Assembly: GCA_023512345.1 (NCBI GenBank)
Contig: JAILZT010000023.1
Coordinates: 1 to 64,000, forward strand
Length of the DNA stretch: 64,000 bases
Source: Paenibacillus sp.
Lineage (GTDB): Bacteria > Bacillota > Bacilli > Paenibacillales > Paenibacillaceae
Direction of reading: 5' to 3'
Below are positions 24,593-33,717 of the stretch, piece after piece (the stretch's first letter is position 1; each line of letters begins with the position of its first letter). The translations under genes and the position numbers were made by a program. The notes beneath the pieces were generated by a model. The model saw nothing but the letters and a program-made list of their open reading frames with translations. It did no database searches and was not told the origin of the DNA.

Positions 24593-27145
24593 ATGAGACA
24601 ACAACAAATGAATTTAGCTAACTGGGAATTTAGAGCCTGTGGAGATACCGAATGGCTTTCAGCTACAGTGCCAGGGACGGTTCATACGGATCTACTGAAT
24701 AACGGAAAAATATCGGAACCCTTCTATGGAAAGAATGAGCACGAATTGCAATGGATCGACAAGAAGGACTGGGAATATAGAACAACAGTTCAGCTTAATG
24801 AAGAATGGGATAGTCTTGCAAGCTTGGAGCTCATCTTTAAAGGGCTGGATACTTATGCTGATGTATATATCAACGATGTGCCTGCACTCTCTGCAGATAA
24901 TATGTTCAAGGAATGGAAGCTTAATGTAAAAGGACTGCTGCAAGCGGGGAACAATGAGATCAGAGTGAAGTTCCGTTCAGTAGTTACGGAAGATCTGCCG
25001 AAGCTTGCGCAATTGGGCTATGCCCTGCCAGCTGCGAATGACCAATCTGAGCTTGGCGGGTTGGAAGAGAAGCGTATTAGTATCTTTGCCCGTAAAGCAC
25101 CCTACCATTATGGCTGGGATTGGGGTCCAAGATTCGTAACCAGTGGATTATGGCGTGAAGTTATTCTGGAGGGCCGAGAAGGGGCATCTATAGCTGACCT
25201 ATATATTCGCCAGAACCTCATAACTGAGAAGGAAGCGCGCCTAACAGCAGTATTAGATGTAGATGCTCCGGAAGCATGGGAAGGATTACTGCGTATTTCT
25301 GCGGACGGTCAAGAATGGATGCGTGCGATTTCACTAAAGGGTGGCAAGCAAATCATTGAAATGGATATCGTCATGGATTCACCGCGGCTATGGTGGTGTC
25401 GGGGTCTAGGTGATCCGCATTTATATAGCTTCGAGGCAGAATTAGTCCAAGGTACGGAAATTGCTTCAAGCATGAGCGTACGAACCGGACTGCGGGAAAT
25501 CAAACTGATTCGTGAAAAGGATGAGCGGGGGACCTCGTTTGCTTTTCAACTAAATGGAGTACCTGTATTCGCCAAAGGCTCGAATCATATTCCGAACGAC
25601 AGCTTTTCTACAGAAGTCACTGAAGAACGTTATCGTCATGAGATCGCTACGGCTGCTGAATCCAATATGAACATGCTGAGAGTATGGGGCGGCGGAATTT
25701 ATGAGGAGGATATCTTTTACAGACTGTGTGATGAATATGGAATACTGGTGTGGCAAGACTTTATGTTCGCCTGCAGTATGTATCCCGGGGATGAACGGTT
25801 TCTAGAGAATGTACGTGGAGAAGCAGAGTATAACGTTAAAAGATTGCGCAACCATCCATGTATGGCTTTGTGGTGCGGCAATAATGAGATCGATTCGGCT
25901 TGGGCTCATTACGGGGAGAATATGGGCTGGGGCTGGAAAAAAGATTATAGCCCGGAGATCCGGGATGTGATATGGGCTCATTATAAGGAGATTTTCCACA
26001 AGATTTTACCGGATGCCGTTGCGGCTTACCACTCTGGAATAGATTATTGGCCTTCTTCTCCTTTACGTGATCTTACTGGGGATGTTAATCAGCATGCGAC
26101 ACGTACCACCGGTGAGGGAGATGTTCACTACTGGGGGGTATGGCACTCGACGGAACCTTTTGAGAACTACAATCTGAATGTCGGACGCTTCATGAGCGAA
26201 TACGGATTCCAATCATTCCCTGAGCTGAAATCCGTGATGAGCTATGCGGAAGAACAAGATATGGAGCTTACGTCTGATGTTATGATGGCCCACCAAAAAA
26301 ATGGACGCGGCAATCTGTTGATCAAGGATTATATGGATATGTATTTGCCTCAGCCGAAGGATTTCAAGTCCTTTCTATATATGAGTCAAATTCTTCAGGC
26401 TGAAGCGATCCGCATCGCCATTGAAAGTCATAGAAGGAACAAGCCATTTTGCATGGGTACCCTATATTGGCAAATGAATGATTGTTGGCCAGTAGCTTCT
26501 TGGGCGGGAATGGATTATTACGGGCGCTGGAAGGCTTTGCAATATGCGGTTCGTAAAAGCTATCAGGAGGTTATTCTCTCAGTTGAGACTACTGATGCCG
26601 GTCAACTGGATGTTCATGCGGTTTCAGATTTAAGAGAATCCCTGAACAGCGAGCTGTTGATTAGACTCTATCAGTTGGATGGTTCGGTACTTGGAGAATG
26701 GTCTCAACCGATAGTTCTTGAAGCAGACTCAGCGGCTGTTGTATTTTCAGTTCCGGTTGCAGAGCTCTTGAATGGTAACGCACCTGAGAGTGTGTTGTTA
26801 ACCCTTCGGATCGGAACAGAGGGCAAAGAGTTGGATAGCAAGGTGCACTACTTTGTTCCGGCAAAAGATATGAAGATCAACAAGCCTGAAATAACAGTAG
26901 TTGAAACTCCGGATAGCGGGGGATTGAGCTTTACTGTTACGAGTGACGTCCTCTCTAGAGGCGTATATCTAACCTCGGAGGATGAGGGGATTTTCTCGGA
27001 TAACTTCTTTGACCTTCTTCCGGGCCAATCTAAAATTGTGGAGTTCTCTCTACGCGGCACAGGTGGAAAAGACTGGATTAGAACAGCACCTAAGGGGCTG
27101 GCGGTTCATTCATTGGCCGATTTTATAGACGAAAGTTTGCTATAA
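24593..27145 (+). CDS. Beta-mannosidase, GH2 family
   Basis: 850 residues from ATG 24593, which has TATGGAGG upstream; an earlier ATG at 24563 has none. No signal peptide, so cytoplasmic. It should release mannose from beta-1,4-manno-oligosaccharides. Domain order: jelly-roll (WLSATVPGTVHTDLL, about 20-180), Ig-like domain, TIM barrel (about 290-620) with RVWGGGIYEEDIFY and acid/base Glu432 in WCGNNE, nucleophile Glu536 in FMSEYGFQS, then C-terminal beta domains. The GNNE and YGFQS signatures mark mannosidases rather than galactosidases of GH2. Followed 43 bp later by an alpha-galactosidase. Confidence 0.93.
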   Translation: MRQQQMNLANWEFRACGDTEWLSATVPGTVHTDLLNNGKISEPFYGKNEHELQWIDKKDWEYRTTVQLNEEWDSLASLELIFKGLDTYADVYINDVPALSADNMFKEWKLNVKGLLQAGNNEIRVKFRSVVTEDLPKLAQLGYALPAANDQSELGGLEEKRISIFARKAPYHYGWDWGPRFVTSGLWREVILEGREGASIADLYIRQNLITEKEARLTAVLDVDAPEAWEGLLRISADGQEWMRAISLKGGKQIIEMDIVMDSPRLWWCRGLGDPHLYSFEAELVQGTEIASSMSVRTGLREIKLIREKDERGTSFAFQLNGVPVFAKGSNHIPNDSFSTEVTEERYRHEIATAAESNMNMLRVWGGGIYEEDIFYRLCDEYGILVWQDFMFACSMYPGDERFLENVRGEAEYNVKRLRNHPCMALWCGNNEIDSAWAHYGENMGWGWKKDYSPEIRDVIWAHYKEIFHKILPDAVAAYHSGIDYWPSSPLRDLTGDVNQHATRTTGEGDVHYWGVWHSTEPFENYNLNVGRFMSEYGFQSFPELKSVMSYAEEQDMELTSDVMMAHQKNGRGNLLIKDYMDMYLPQPKDFKSFLYMSQILQAEAIRIAIESHRRNKPFCMGTLYWQMNDCWPVASWAGMDYYGRWKALQYAVRKSYQEVILSVETTDAGQLDVHAVSDLRESLNSELLIRLYQLDGSVLGEWSQPIVLEADSAAVVFSVPVAELLNGNAPESVLLTLRIGTEGKELDSKVHYFVPAKDMKINKPEITVVETPDSGGLSFTVTSDVLSRGVYLTSEDEGIFSDNFFDLLPGQSKIVEFSLRGTGGKDWIRTAPKGLAVHSLADFIDESLL

Positions 27146-27188
27146 ATTCTGCTAAGAATATATATCTTATGGAGAGAAGGGTTAGTGC

Positions 27189-29339
27189 ATGGGGATTAGA
27201 GTGCAGGAAGACAAGGGACTTTTTCATTTACAAAGTAAAGGCATGAGTTACATCGTTCAGCTAGTAAATGGATACCCTGTTCACGTGTATTGGGGACAAC
27301 AATTGCGGGATGACAGTAACTTGGAGGGTATGCTGAATCTGGGTGGGAACAGTGGCTTAGATCGATTGCCGCAAGAATATCCTCAATACGGGTCAGGAGA
27401 CTTCCGAAATCCGGCCTATCAAGCTTGCTTAGAAGATGGAACACGGGTAACCGAGCTGCGTTACAGCGGTTATAAGGTTACAGCGGGAAAACCTTCCTTG
27501 GAGGGGCTCCCTTCGGTGTATGTGGAGTCTGCGGAAGAAGCGGATACGCTGGAATTAACGTTGACGGATGATTACGCGAAGCTAACGGTTATTCTCCGGT
27601 ATACGGTATATCATGAGATGGATGTCATCGCTCGTTCGGTCCAATTCTTGAATCACGGAGAGTCTAAACTGCAGCTTCTTCGTGCACTTAGCGCCAGTAT
27701 CGATATGCAGGCTGGTGAGCTGGATATGATCTATTTGGCGGGAGCCTGGGCTAGAGAGGGTAATTTAACCCGCAGACGTCTGGTGCAAGGAGGAACTACC
27801 ATTGAGAGTCGTAGAGGGATGAGCGGTCATCAGTTGAATCCATTTGCGGCACTTGCAAAACCTGGGACGGATGAGAATCAGGGAGAGGTGTTTGGCTTCA
27901 ATCTGGTGTACAGCGGCAGCTTTGAAGCGGAAGCAGAGGTGGATTCCTTTGGTTCCACGCGCTTTTCCATTGGGGTGCATTCTTTAGACTTTACCTGGCT
28001 GCTGGAGCCGGGAGAGAAATTCCAAACACCTGAGACGATTATGGTCTACTCCGCACAAGGGATTGGCGGAATGTCCCGAATCTATCATCGTTTATACCGG
28101 ACTCGTCTGTGCCGGGGGCTATATAGAGATAAGGAACGGCCAATTCTTGTGAACAACTGGGAAGCGACTTACTTTAATTTTGACACAGACAAGCTGGAAT
28201 CCATTGCAGCAGAAGCCTCGAAGCTCGGTATTGAGTTGTTTGTGCTGGATGATGGCTGGTTCGGTAAAAGAGATGCCGATAATTCCTCACTCGGCGACTG
28301 GGTAGAAGATCTTCGCAAGCTGCCCGGAGGGCTGGGTGATCTGGCACAGCGTGTAAACGGGCTGGGACTTCAGTTCGGCCTGTGGGTTGAGCCGGAAATG
28401 ATTTCACCGGATAGTGATTTATACCGTCAGCATCCTGACTGGTGTCTGCATGTACCGGGCCGCCGCCGCAGTGAAGCACGCTGGCAGCTGGTGCTGGATT
28501 ACACTAGAGAAGATGTACGAGAGTATATTTATGAGTCCCTGAGCCGGATTTTCTCTACCGTTCCTATCGCTTATGTGAAATGGGATATGAACCGATGTCT
28601 GACGGAGATTGGTTCTGCGCAAATTGCTCCAGAACGTCAGGGTGAGACTGGGCATCGTTATGTGCTTGGTTTGTACGAATTACTGGAGCGGTTGACGGCA
28701 AAATTCCCTAAGATTTTGTTCGAGAGCTGTTGCAGTGGAGGCGGGCGCTTCGATCCGGGTATGCTCTACTATATGCCTCAGACATGGACCAGCGATAATA
28801 CGGATGCGGTTGAACGTCTTAAGATCCAGTACGGGACGAGCCTTGTCTACCCTGTCAGTGCTATGGGTGCGCATGTATCCGCGGTGCCTAATCATCAGGT
28901 TGGACGGATCACACCGTTGTCCTTCCGCGGCGATGTGGCTATGTCCGGTAATTTTGGTTATGAGCTCGATCTTACCAAGTTCACACCAGAGGAGAAGGAA
29001 CTCGTCAAGGAGCAGGTTGCGAATTACAAAGAAATCCGCAGCCTTGTCCAGCAGGGCAACCTATACCGGCTGCAAAGTCCGTTCGAGGGTAATGAAACGG
29101 CGTGGATGTTCGTATCTGACGATCAACGTGAGGCGCTGGTCTATTACTTCCGGGTAATGGCTGTGCCTAATCCGCCGCGCCGCAGCTTGAAGCTGAATGG
29201 ATTGAATCCAAGCTTAGATTATACGTTGGAAGAAAGCGGAGAAGTATACGGCGGTGACCGGCTGATGCAGGTGGGACTATCGCTGCCGGATGTGCAGCGG
29301 GATTATGTTAGTGGTTGTTATAAGTTGAAGGCTCACTAA
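27189..29339 (+). CDS. Alpha-galactosidase, GH36 family
   Basis: 716 residues, no signal peptide. The enzyme should remove alpha-1,6-galactosyl groups (raffinose, melibiose, galactomannan fragments). The N-terminal beta-supersandwich is followed by a TIM barrel from about 320: NWEATYFNFD, LDDGWFGKRD, WVEPEMISPDSDLYR, catalytic nucleophile Asp466 in YVKWDMNR, CCSGGGRFD and acid/base Asp536 in TWTSDNTD. A C-terminal beta domain ends the protein. Paired with beta-mannosidase it completes galactomannan-oligosaccharide breakdown. AAGGG lies 7 nt before the ATG. Confidence 0.95.
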   Translation: MGIRVQEDKGLFHLQSKGMSYIVQLVNGYPVHVYWGQQLRDDSNLEGMLNLGGNSGLDRLPQEYPQYGSGDFRNPAYQACLEDGTRVTELRYSGYKVTAGKPSLEGLPSVYVESAEEADTLELTLTDDYAKLTVILRYTVYHEMDVIARSVQFLNHGESKLQLLRALSASIDMQAGELDMIYLAGAWAREGNLTRRRLVQGGTTIESRRGMSGHQLNPFAALAKPGTDENQGEVFGFNLVYSGSFEAEAEVDSFGSTRFSIGVHSLDFTWLLEPGEKFQTPETIMVYSAQGIGGMSRIYHRLYRTRLCRGLYRDKERPILVNNWEATYFNFDTDKLESIAAEASKLGIELFVLDDGWFGKRDADNSSLGDWVEDLRKLPGGLGDLAQRVNGLGLQFGLWVEPEMISPDSDLYRQHPDWCLHVPGRRRSEARWQLVLDYTREDVREYIYESLSRIFSTVPIAYVKWDMNRCLTEIGSAQIAPERQGETGHRYVLGLYELLERLTAKFPKILFESCCSGGGRFDPGMLYYMPQTWTSDNTDAVERLKIQYGTSLVYPVSAMGAHVSAVPNHQVGRITPLSFRGDVAMSGNFGYELDLTKFTPEEKELVKEQVANYKEIRSLVQQGNLYRLQSPFEGNETAWMFVSDDQREALVYYFRVMAVPNPPRRSLKLNGLNPSLDYTLEESGEVYGGDRLMQVGLSLPDVQRDYVSGCYKLKAH

Positions 29340-29360
29340 GAGACGGATACGCTAAAGGAG

Positions 29361-29394
29361 GCAAGCCAAGGGGAATTCTTGGCTTGCTTTTTTT
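29361..29394 (+). terminator. Terminator of the mannosidase/galactosidase operon
   Basis: GCAAGCCAAG and CTTGGCTTGC form a perfect 10-bp stem, followed by seven T. Confidence 0.9.
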
Positions 29395-29483
29395 GTGTGG
29401 TTTCTTTACTTCACATTGACTTGAATAATCCTCACCCCTATGATGATTAATAAGTATAGAGAAGACGAGGAGCGCGAGACATC

Positions 29484-29990
29484 ATGGCATTGGAGATTGA
29501 ACGCAAGTTTCTGCTGCCGGAATATCCGGAGCAGCTTATAAATGACGGGGAAATTAAGATCATGACCTCCCAAAATATTGATCAGACATATCTGGCGATC
29601 GATGGGGGACAGGAGCTGCGAGTACGCAAAATTACAGATCTCGACTCGGGAGAGGTAACGTACACGCATACGTTCAAGGATGGCAAAGGAATTAGCCGCG
29701 AAGAGATTGAGTATTTCATCTCTGAGGGTCTATATAATCAAATGATCGAGGCCGTCAATGCGGTGCCACTGATCAAAAAACGTCTCACAGGCATATGGAA
29801 CGGCACAACGATAGAGATTGACGTGTACAATCAACTGGAGCTGTCCGTACTGGAGGTTGAATTCGATTCACTGGAGGAAGCCGAAAGCTTCAACGCTCCA
29901 GAGTGGTTCGGCGAGGACGTTAGCACAGAGCGGAAGTACAGCAACAAAACCGTCTGGAAGGAACTGCAGGATAAATCGTCGCACATCTAA
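29484..29990 (+). CDS. CYTH-domain protein (triphosphate tunnel metalloenzyme)
   Basis: 168 residues, whole-length CYTH domain. The N-terminal EIERKFL gives the ExExK signature (Glu4, Glu6, Lys8); alternating charged strands follow (ELRVRKI, YTHTFKDGKG, EIDVYN, LEVEFDSLEEAESF). Members hydrolyse triphosphate, thiamine triphosphate or act as class IV adenylate cyclases; which applies here is not decided by sequence. Single cytoplasmic gene. GACGAGGAGCGCGAG upstream is the likely ribosome-binding region. Confidence 0.88.
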   Translation: MALEIERKFLLPEYPEQLINDGEIKIMTSQNIDQTYLAIDGGQELRVRKITDLDSGEVTYTHTFKDGKGISREEIEYFISEGLYNQMIEAVNAVPLIKKRLTGIWNGTTIEIDVYNQLELSVLEVEFDSLEEAESFNAPEWFGEDVSTERKYSNKTVWKELQDKSSHI

Positions 29991-30126
29991 GGCAATAACT
30001 GACACAAAAATAACGGACTTTAACGCGTAAACGTGTTACTATGTAAAGTGAATTTAAGCATCATGCTGTGAGGCTTAAGCGTTTAGCTTATATAGGTTAA
30101 ATAAAGAGGGGTTCAGGAGGATGAGC

Positions 30127-31512
30127 ATGAAGTATATAAGCACAAGAGGCAATGTGGAAGCTAAGGGCTTTATTGATACTGTCTTAATGGGATTGGCTGA
30201 TGACGGTGGATTGATGATTCCCTCCGAGATTCCGGTAATTTCAGCAGCTACTTTGGAGGAGTGGAGAAGTTTAACCTACCAGGAGCTGTTCCTGAAGATT
30301 TTTTCCTATTACACGAATGACGAGATTCCCTATGAGGATTTAAAAGAAATGGTGTACACCAGTTATGCCAATTTCCGTGCACCGGATGTGACGCCAGTTC
30401 GTCAAATTAATGATTCCTTATATGTACTCGAATTGTTCCATGGACCTACCTTCGCATTCAAGGACGTAGCGCTGCAATTTATGGGTGAGCTGTATTCATA
30501 TATCTCCAAAAAGCAGAACAAAATCATCCATATTCTAGGTGCAACCTCTGGAGACACTGGAGCGGCAGCCATTCAAGGGGTTCGCGGCAAGGAAGGCATC
30601 AAGATTTGTATCTTACATCCGCATGGGAAAGTAAGTAAAGTACAAGAGTTGCAAATGACAACGGTGGATGACAGCAATGTCTTGAACCTGTCTGTAGAAG
30701 GCAATTTTGACGATTGCCAAAAGGTAATCAAGGAATTGTTCGCAGATCTCGAATTCAAGAGCAAGTACCACCTGCGGGCGATTAACTCCATTAACTTCGT
30801 GCGTATTTTGGCACAGACAGTATATTACTTCTATGCCTACTTACAGATTGAGGGCAGTGCAGAGAAGAAGATCAATATCAGCGTCCCATCCGGCAACTTT
30901 GGCAATATCTTTTCGGGCTATCTGGCGAAAAAAATGGGCCTTCCGATCAACAAGCTGATCATTGCCACGAATGAAAATAATATTTTGGAGCGCTTTGTGA
31001 ACACTGGAGAATACAAGCCAGGCGGATTTACAAGCACATATAGTCCTTCGATGGATATACAAGTAGCGAGCAATTTTGAACGGTATTTGTATTACCTGAT
31101 TGGGGAAGATAGCGAGAAGCTTTCCGCATATATGGCTGCTCTGCAAAGTGATGGCCAGATTACAATCGATGGGGACATGCTTCAACAGGTGCAGTCAGAC
31201 TTTGCAGCACTGGGTGTGAAGAATGAACAGTGTCTGAATACGATTGGCAAGTACCAGAAAGAGTACGGATACCTGCTCGACCCGCATACGGCCTGTGGTA
31301 TCGCAGCTTATGAAGCCTTTAACGGACAAGATGAGCTTGGTATTACTTTTGCCACAGCCCATCCGGCTAAGTTCGATGAAGCCATTGCCTTGATCGATAT
31401 CAAGCAGGAGTTTCCCGACGAAATTCAAGCGTTGTTCTTAATGACTCAGCATCAGACTGTGGTAGATCATAATAAGGATGAGATCGTACGTCAGCTTCAA
31501 GCTTTTTACTAA
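30127..31512 (+). CDS. thrC: Threonine synthase
   Basis: 461 residues from ATG 30127. TCAGGAGG ends directly before an ATG at 30121, too close to use, so the next in-frame ATG, 6 nt away, is preferred. The PLP enzyme makes L-threonine from O-phosphohomoserine. The start KYISTRGN and GPTFAFKDVALQFMG with Schiff-base Lys112 are diagnostic; ATSGDTGAAAIQG and SGNFGNI are further family motifs. The length and N-terminal domain place it in the longer (E. coli/yeast-like) subgroup rather than the short Bacillus hom-thrCB type. Single gene with its own terminator. Confidence 0.95.
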   Translation: MKYISTRGNVEAKGFIDTVLMGLADDGGLMIPSEIPVISAATLEEWRSLTYQELFLKIFSYYTNDEIPYEDLKEMVYTSYANFRAPDVTPVRQINDSLYVLELFHGPTFAFKDVALQFMGELYSYISKKQNKIIHILGATSGDTGAAAIQGVRGKEGIKICILHPHGKVSKVQELQMTTVDDSNVLNLSVEGNFDDCQKVIKELFADLEFKSKYHLRAINSINFVRILAQTVYYFYAYLQIEGSAEKKINISVPSGNFGNIFSGYLAKKMGLPINKLIIATNENNILERFVNTGEYKPGGFTSTYSPSMDIQVASNFERYLYYLIGEDSEKLSAYMAALQSDGQITIDGDMLQQVQSDFAALGVKNEQCLNTIGKYQKEYGYLLDPHTACGIAAYEAFNGQDELGITFATAHPAKFDEAIALIDIKQEFPDEIQALFLMTQHQTVVDHNKDEIVRQLQAFY

Positions 31513-31548
31513 AAATAAGGCGAAAAGTATGAAGGTGAAATGATTTAG

Positions 31549-31601
31549 AGGGGATGTCTTTGAAGCCAGCACAGGCTCAAAGGGCATCCCTTTACTTTTT
31601 T
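31549..31601 (+). terminator. Terminator after thrC
   Basis: AGGGGATGTCTTTGA pairs with TCAAAGGGCATCCCTTT with minor mismatches, loop near AGCACA, and a T-rich tail follows. Confidence 0.75.
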
Positions 31602-31743
31602 GCGTTATGATTAATTCGTATTTGTATAAGTAATGATATAGTTATCACAATTTGTCGGATTTTTGTCGTAAAAAGTAGACATCAGTACCCCGAGAGTGAG
31701 AAAATAGAATTTAGAGTCAGTAAGAACAAAAAAAGGACGGGAT

Positions 31744-32736
31744 ATGATCATGTCAATTCGATTTGGGGTTGTAGGAACAAACTGGATTACAGACCGCTTC
31801 GTTCAGGCCGGCCTGGAGAATGAGGAATTCATCCTGACTGCTGTGTACTCCCGTACGGAAGAAAAGGGACAATCATTTGCAGCGAAATATGCTGGAGCTG
31901 CTATTTATACTAACTTAGAAGAGATGGTGTCCAGCAGTGATGTGGATGCAGTCTATATTGCCAGTCCTAACTCCATGCACGCGGAGCAGGCTATCATCTG
32001 TCTAAATCATGGGAAGCATGTTATATGTGAGAAGCCTGCTGCTTCTAATAGTGCTGAACTGAAAAGAATGATTGAAGCTGCGCGCAATAACGATGTGCTT
32101 TTGATGGAGGCTTTAAAATCCACCTTGATGCCTAACTTTAGAATTGTGAAAGACAATCTGTATAAAATTGGGCGGGTTCGGCGCTATTTCGCAAGCTACT
32201 GCCAATACTCTTCTCGCTATGATGCATTTCGGCAGGGAACGGTGTTAAATGCTTTCAATCCGGCCTATTCCAATGGTTCATTGATGGATTTAGGCATCTA
32301 TTGCCTGTATCCAATGGTAGCCCTCTTCGGGAAGCCGGAAACCGTACAAGCCACGGGTGTTTTGTTGTCCTCGGGAGTGGATGGAGAAGGAAGCATGGTG
32401 ATGCGCTATTCAGACATGGACGCGGTTGTCATGCATTCTAAGATCACTGATTCCTATTTATCTGCTGAAATTCAGGGTGAGAACGGTACAATCGTCATCG
32501 ATAAAATCAATCAACCCTACCAGGTGAAAATTCATTACCGGGACGGAACGATTGAAGAACTCACCCAACCTCAGGTGTATGAATCCATGTATTATGAAGT
32601 TGAGGAGTTCATCACGTTACTTAAGAACGGTGAACGGGAGAGTGGAATTAACAGTCATGCCAATTCATTGGCTGTCGCTGAGATTATGGAAGAAGCAAGA
32701 GCGCAAATCGGGCTCCGGTATGCCTCTGATCTCTAG
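31744..32736 (+). CDS. Gfo/Idh/MocA-family NAD(P)-dependent oxidoreductase
   Basis: 330 residues. N-terminal Rossmann fold (IRFGVVGTNWITDRFVQAGL, then AVYSRTEEKGQSFA), conserved CEKPAA near residue 98 with the catalytic-site lysine, and a C-terminal alpha/beta substrate domain (FNPAYSNGSLMDLGIYCLYP). Members oxidise or reduce sugars, inositols or related alcohols. AAAGGA precedes the ATG. A radical SAM gene starts 35 bp downstream on the same strand, so the two may be co-expressed. Substrate unknown. Confidence 0.88.
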   Translation: MIMSIRFGVVGTNWITDRFVQAGLENEEFILTAVYSRTEEKGQSFAAKYAGAAIYTNLEEMVSSSDVDAVYIASPNSMHAEQAIICLNHGKHVICEKPAASNSAELKRMIEAARNNDVLLMEALKSTLMPNFRIVKDNLYKIGRVRRYFASYCQYSSRYDAFRQGTVLNAFNPAYSNGSLMDLGIYCLYPMVALFGKPETVQATGVLLSSGVDGEGSMVMRYSDMDAVVMHSKITDSYLSAEIQGENGTIVIDKINQPYQVKIHYRDGTIEELTQPQVYESMYYEVEEFITLLKNGERESGINSHANSLAVAEIMEEARAQIGLRYASDL

Positions 32737-32771
32737 AACTCTACAACTCAGGAAGGAATGGGGAGCAGAAC

Positions 32772-33647
32772 TTGAAAACTTTTAAAAAGGTATACATCGA
32801 GATTACAAGCGTCTGCAACCTGGCCTGCAGTTTTTGTCCGCAAACCGCTAGGCAGAAAAACTTCATGAAGCTCGATACGTTTAACACCATACTGGATGAA
32901 ATCAAACCGCACAGCAATCATATTTACCTTCACGTTAAAGGCGAACCGTTGCTGCACCCTAAGATTGGGGAACTGCTGGACGCGGCACATGCCAAAGGGT
33001 TCAAGGTTAATATCACCACGAATGGAACGCTGATTCATAAGGCAGGACCCAAAATCCTCGGTAAACCGGCTTTACGGCAAATGAACTTTTCCCTGCACAG
33101 CTTCGACGGGCATGAAGGCTCCGAGAATCGTGAGGGGTATTTGGCAGAGATCATTTCTTTTGTAAAAGAAGCGTCAGAGCAAGGGGTTATTATCTCTTTC
33201 CGGCTGTGGAATCTTACGGAGGATAATCGTACGAATCTGGAGAAGAAACGTAACCGGGAGACCTTGGCAGTTCTGGAGGAAGCCTTTAACCTGGACTTTA
33301 ATATTGATGAAAAGGTAGTGCCGGGCAGCGGTGTCAAAATTGCCGAGCGCATATATCTGAATCAGGATCATGAGTTTAGGTGGCCCAGCCTAGACGAACC
33401 AGAGGACGACGGCAAAGGCTTCTGTCATGCACTTCGCGGTCAAGCAGCGGTGCTGGTGGATGGGACTGTGGTACCTTGCTGTCTGGATGGAGAAGGCGTT
33501 ATTAACCTCGGAAATATTCATGAGACGCCTTTCTCTGAGATTGTTGAAGGTGAGCGGGCAAATAATCTGTTCTACGGATTTTCCCGCAGAGAGGCCGTGG
33601 AGGAATTATGCCGTAAATGCGGTTACCGCCAGCGGTTCGGGAGCTAA
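32772..33647 (+). CDS. Radical SAM protein with short SPASM-like C-terminus
   Basis: 291 residues from TTG 32772, with GGGGAG 6 nt upstream. The radical SAM cluster motif is CNLACSFC (Cys15, Cys19, Cys22), followed by HVKGEPLLHPKIGELLDAA and TNGTL. Near the C-terminus CCLDGEGVINLGNI and LCRKCGY give a SPASM/Twitch-like set of cysteines that could hold a second cluster. Related proteins modify peptides or act as dehydrogenases. No precursor peptide gene was seen next to it. The function is open. Confidence 0.85.
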   Translation: MKTFKKVYIEITSVCNLACSFCPQTARQKNFMKLDTFNTILDEIKPHSNHIYLHVKGEPLLHPKIGELLDAAHAKGFKVNITTNGTLIHKAGPKILGKPALRQMNFSLHSFDGHEGSENREGYLAEIISFVKEASEQGVIISFRLWNLTEDNRTNLEKKRNRETLAVLEEAFNLDFNIDEKVVPGSGVKIAERIYLNQDHEFRWPSLDEPEDDGKGFCHALRGQAAVLVDGTVVPCCLDGEGVINLGNIHETPFSEIVEGERANNLFYGFSRREAVEELCRKCGYRQRFGS

Positions 33648-33685
33648 TCGGCGGCCGTATATTCAGTAAGAAAAGTAAACGATGA

Positions 33686-33717
33686 CAGACCCTAAGAAAT
33701 CGAGGGTCTGTTTTTTT
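33686..33717 (+). terminator. Terminator after the radical SAM gene
   Basis: CAGACCCT and AGGGTCTG form an 8-bp stem with a 9-nt loop, followed by seven T. It ends at the stop codon of the convergent AraC gene. Confidence 0.85.
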
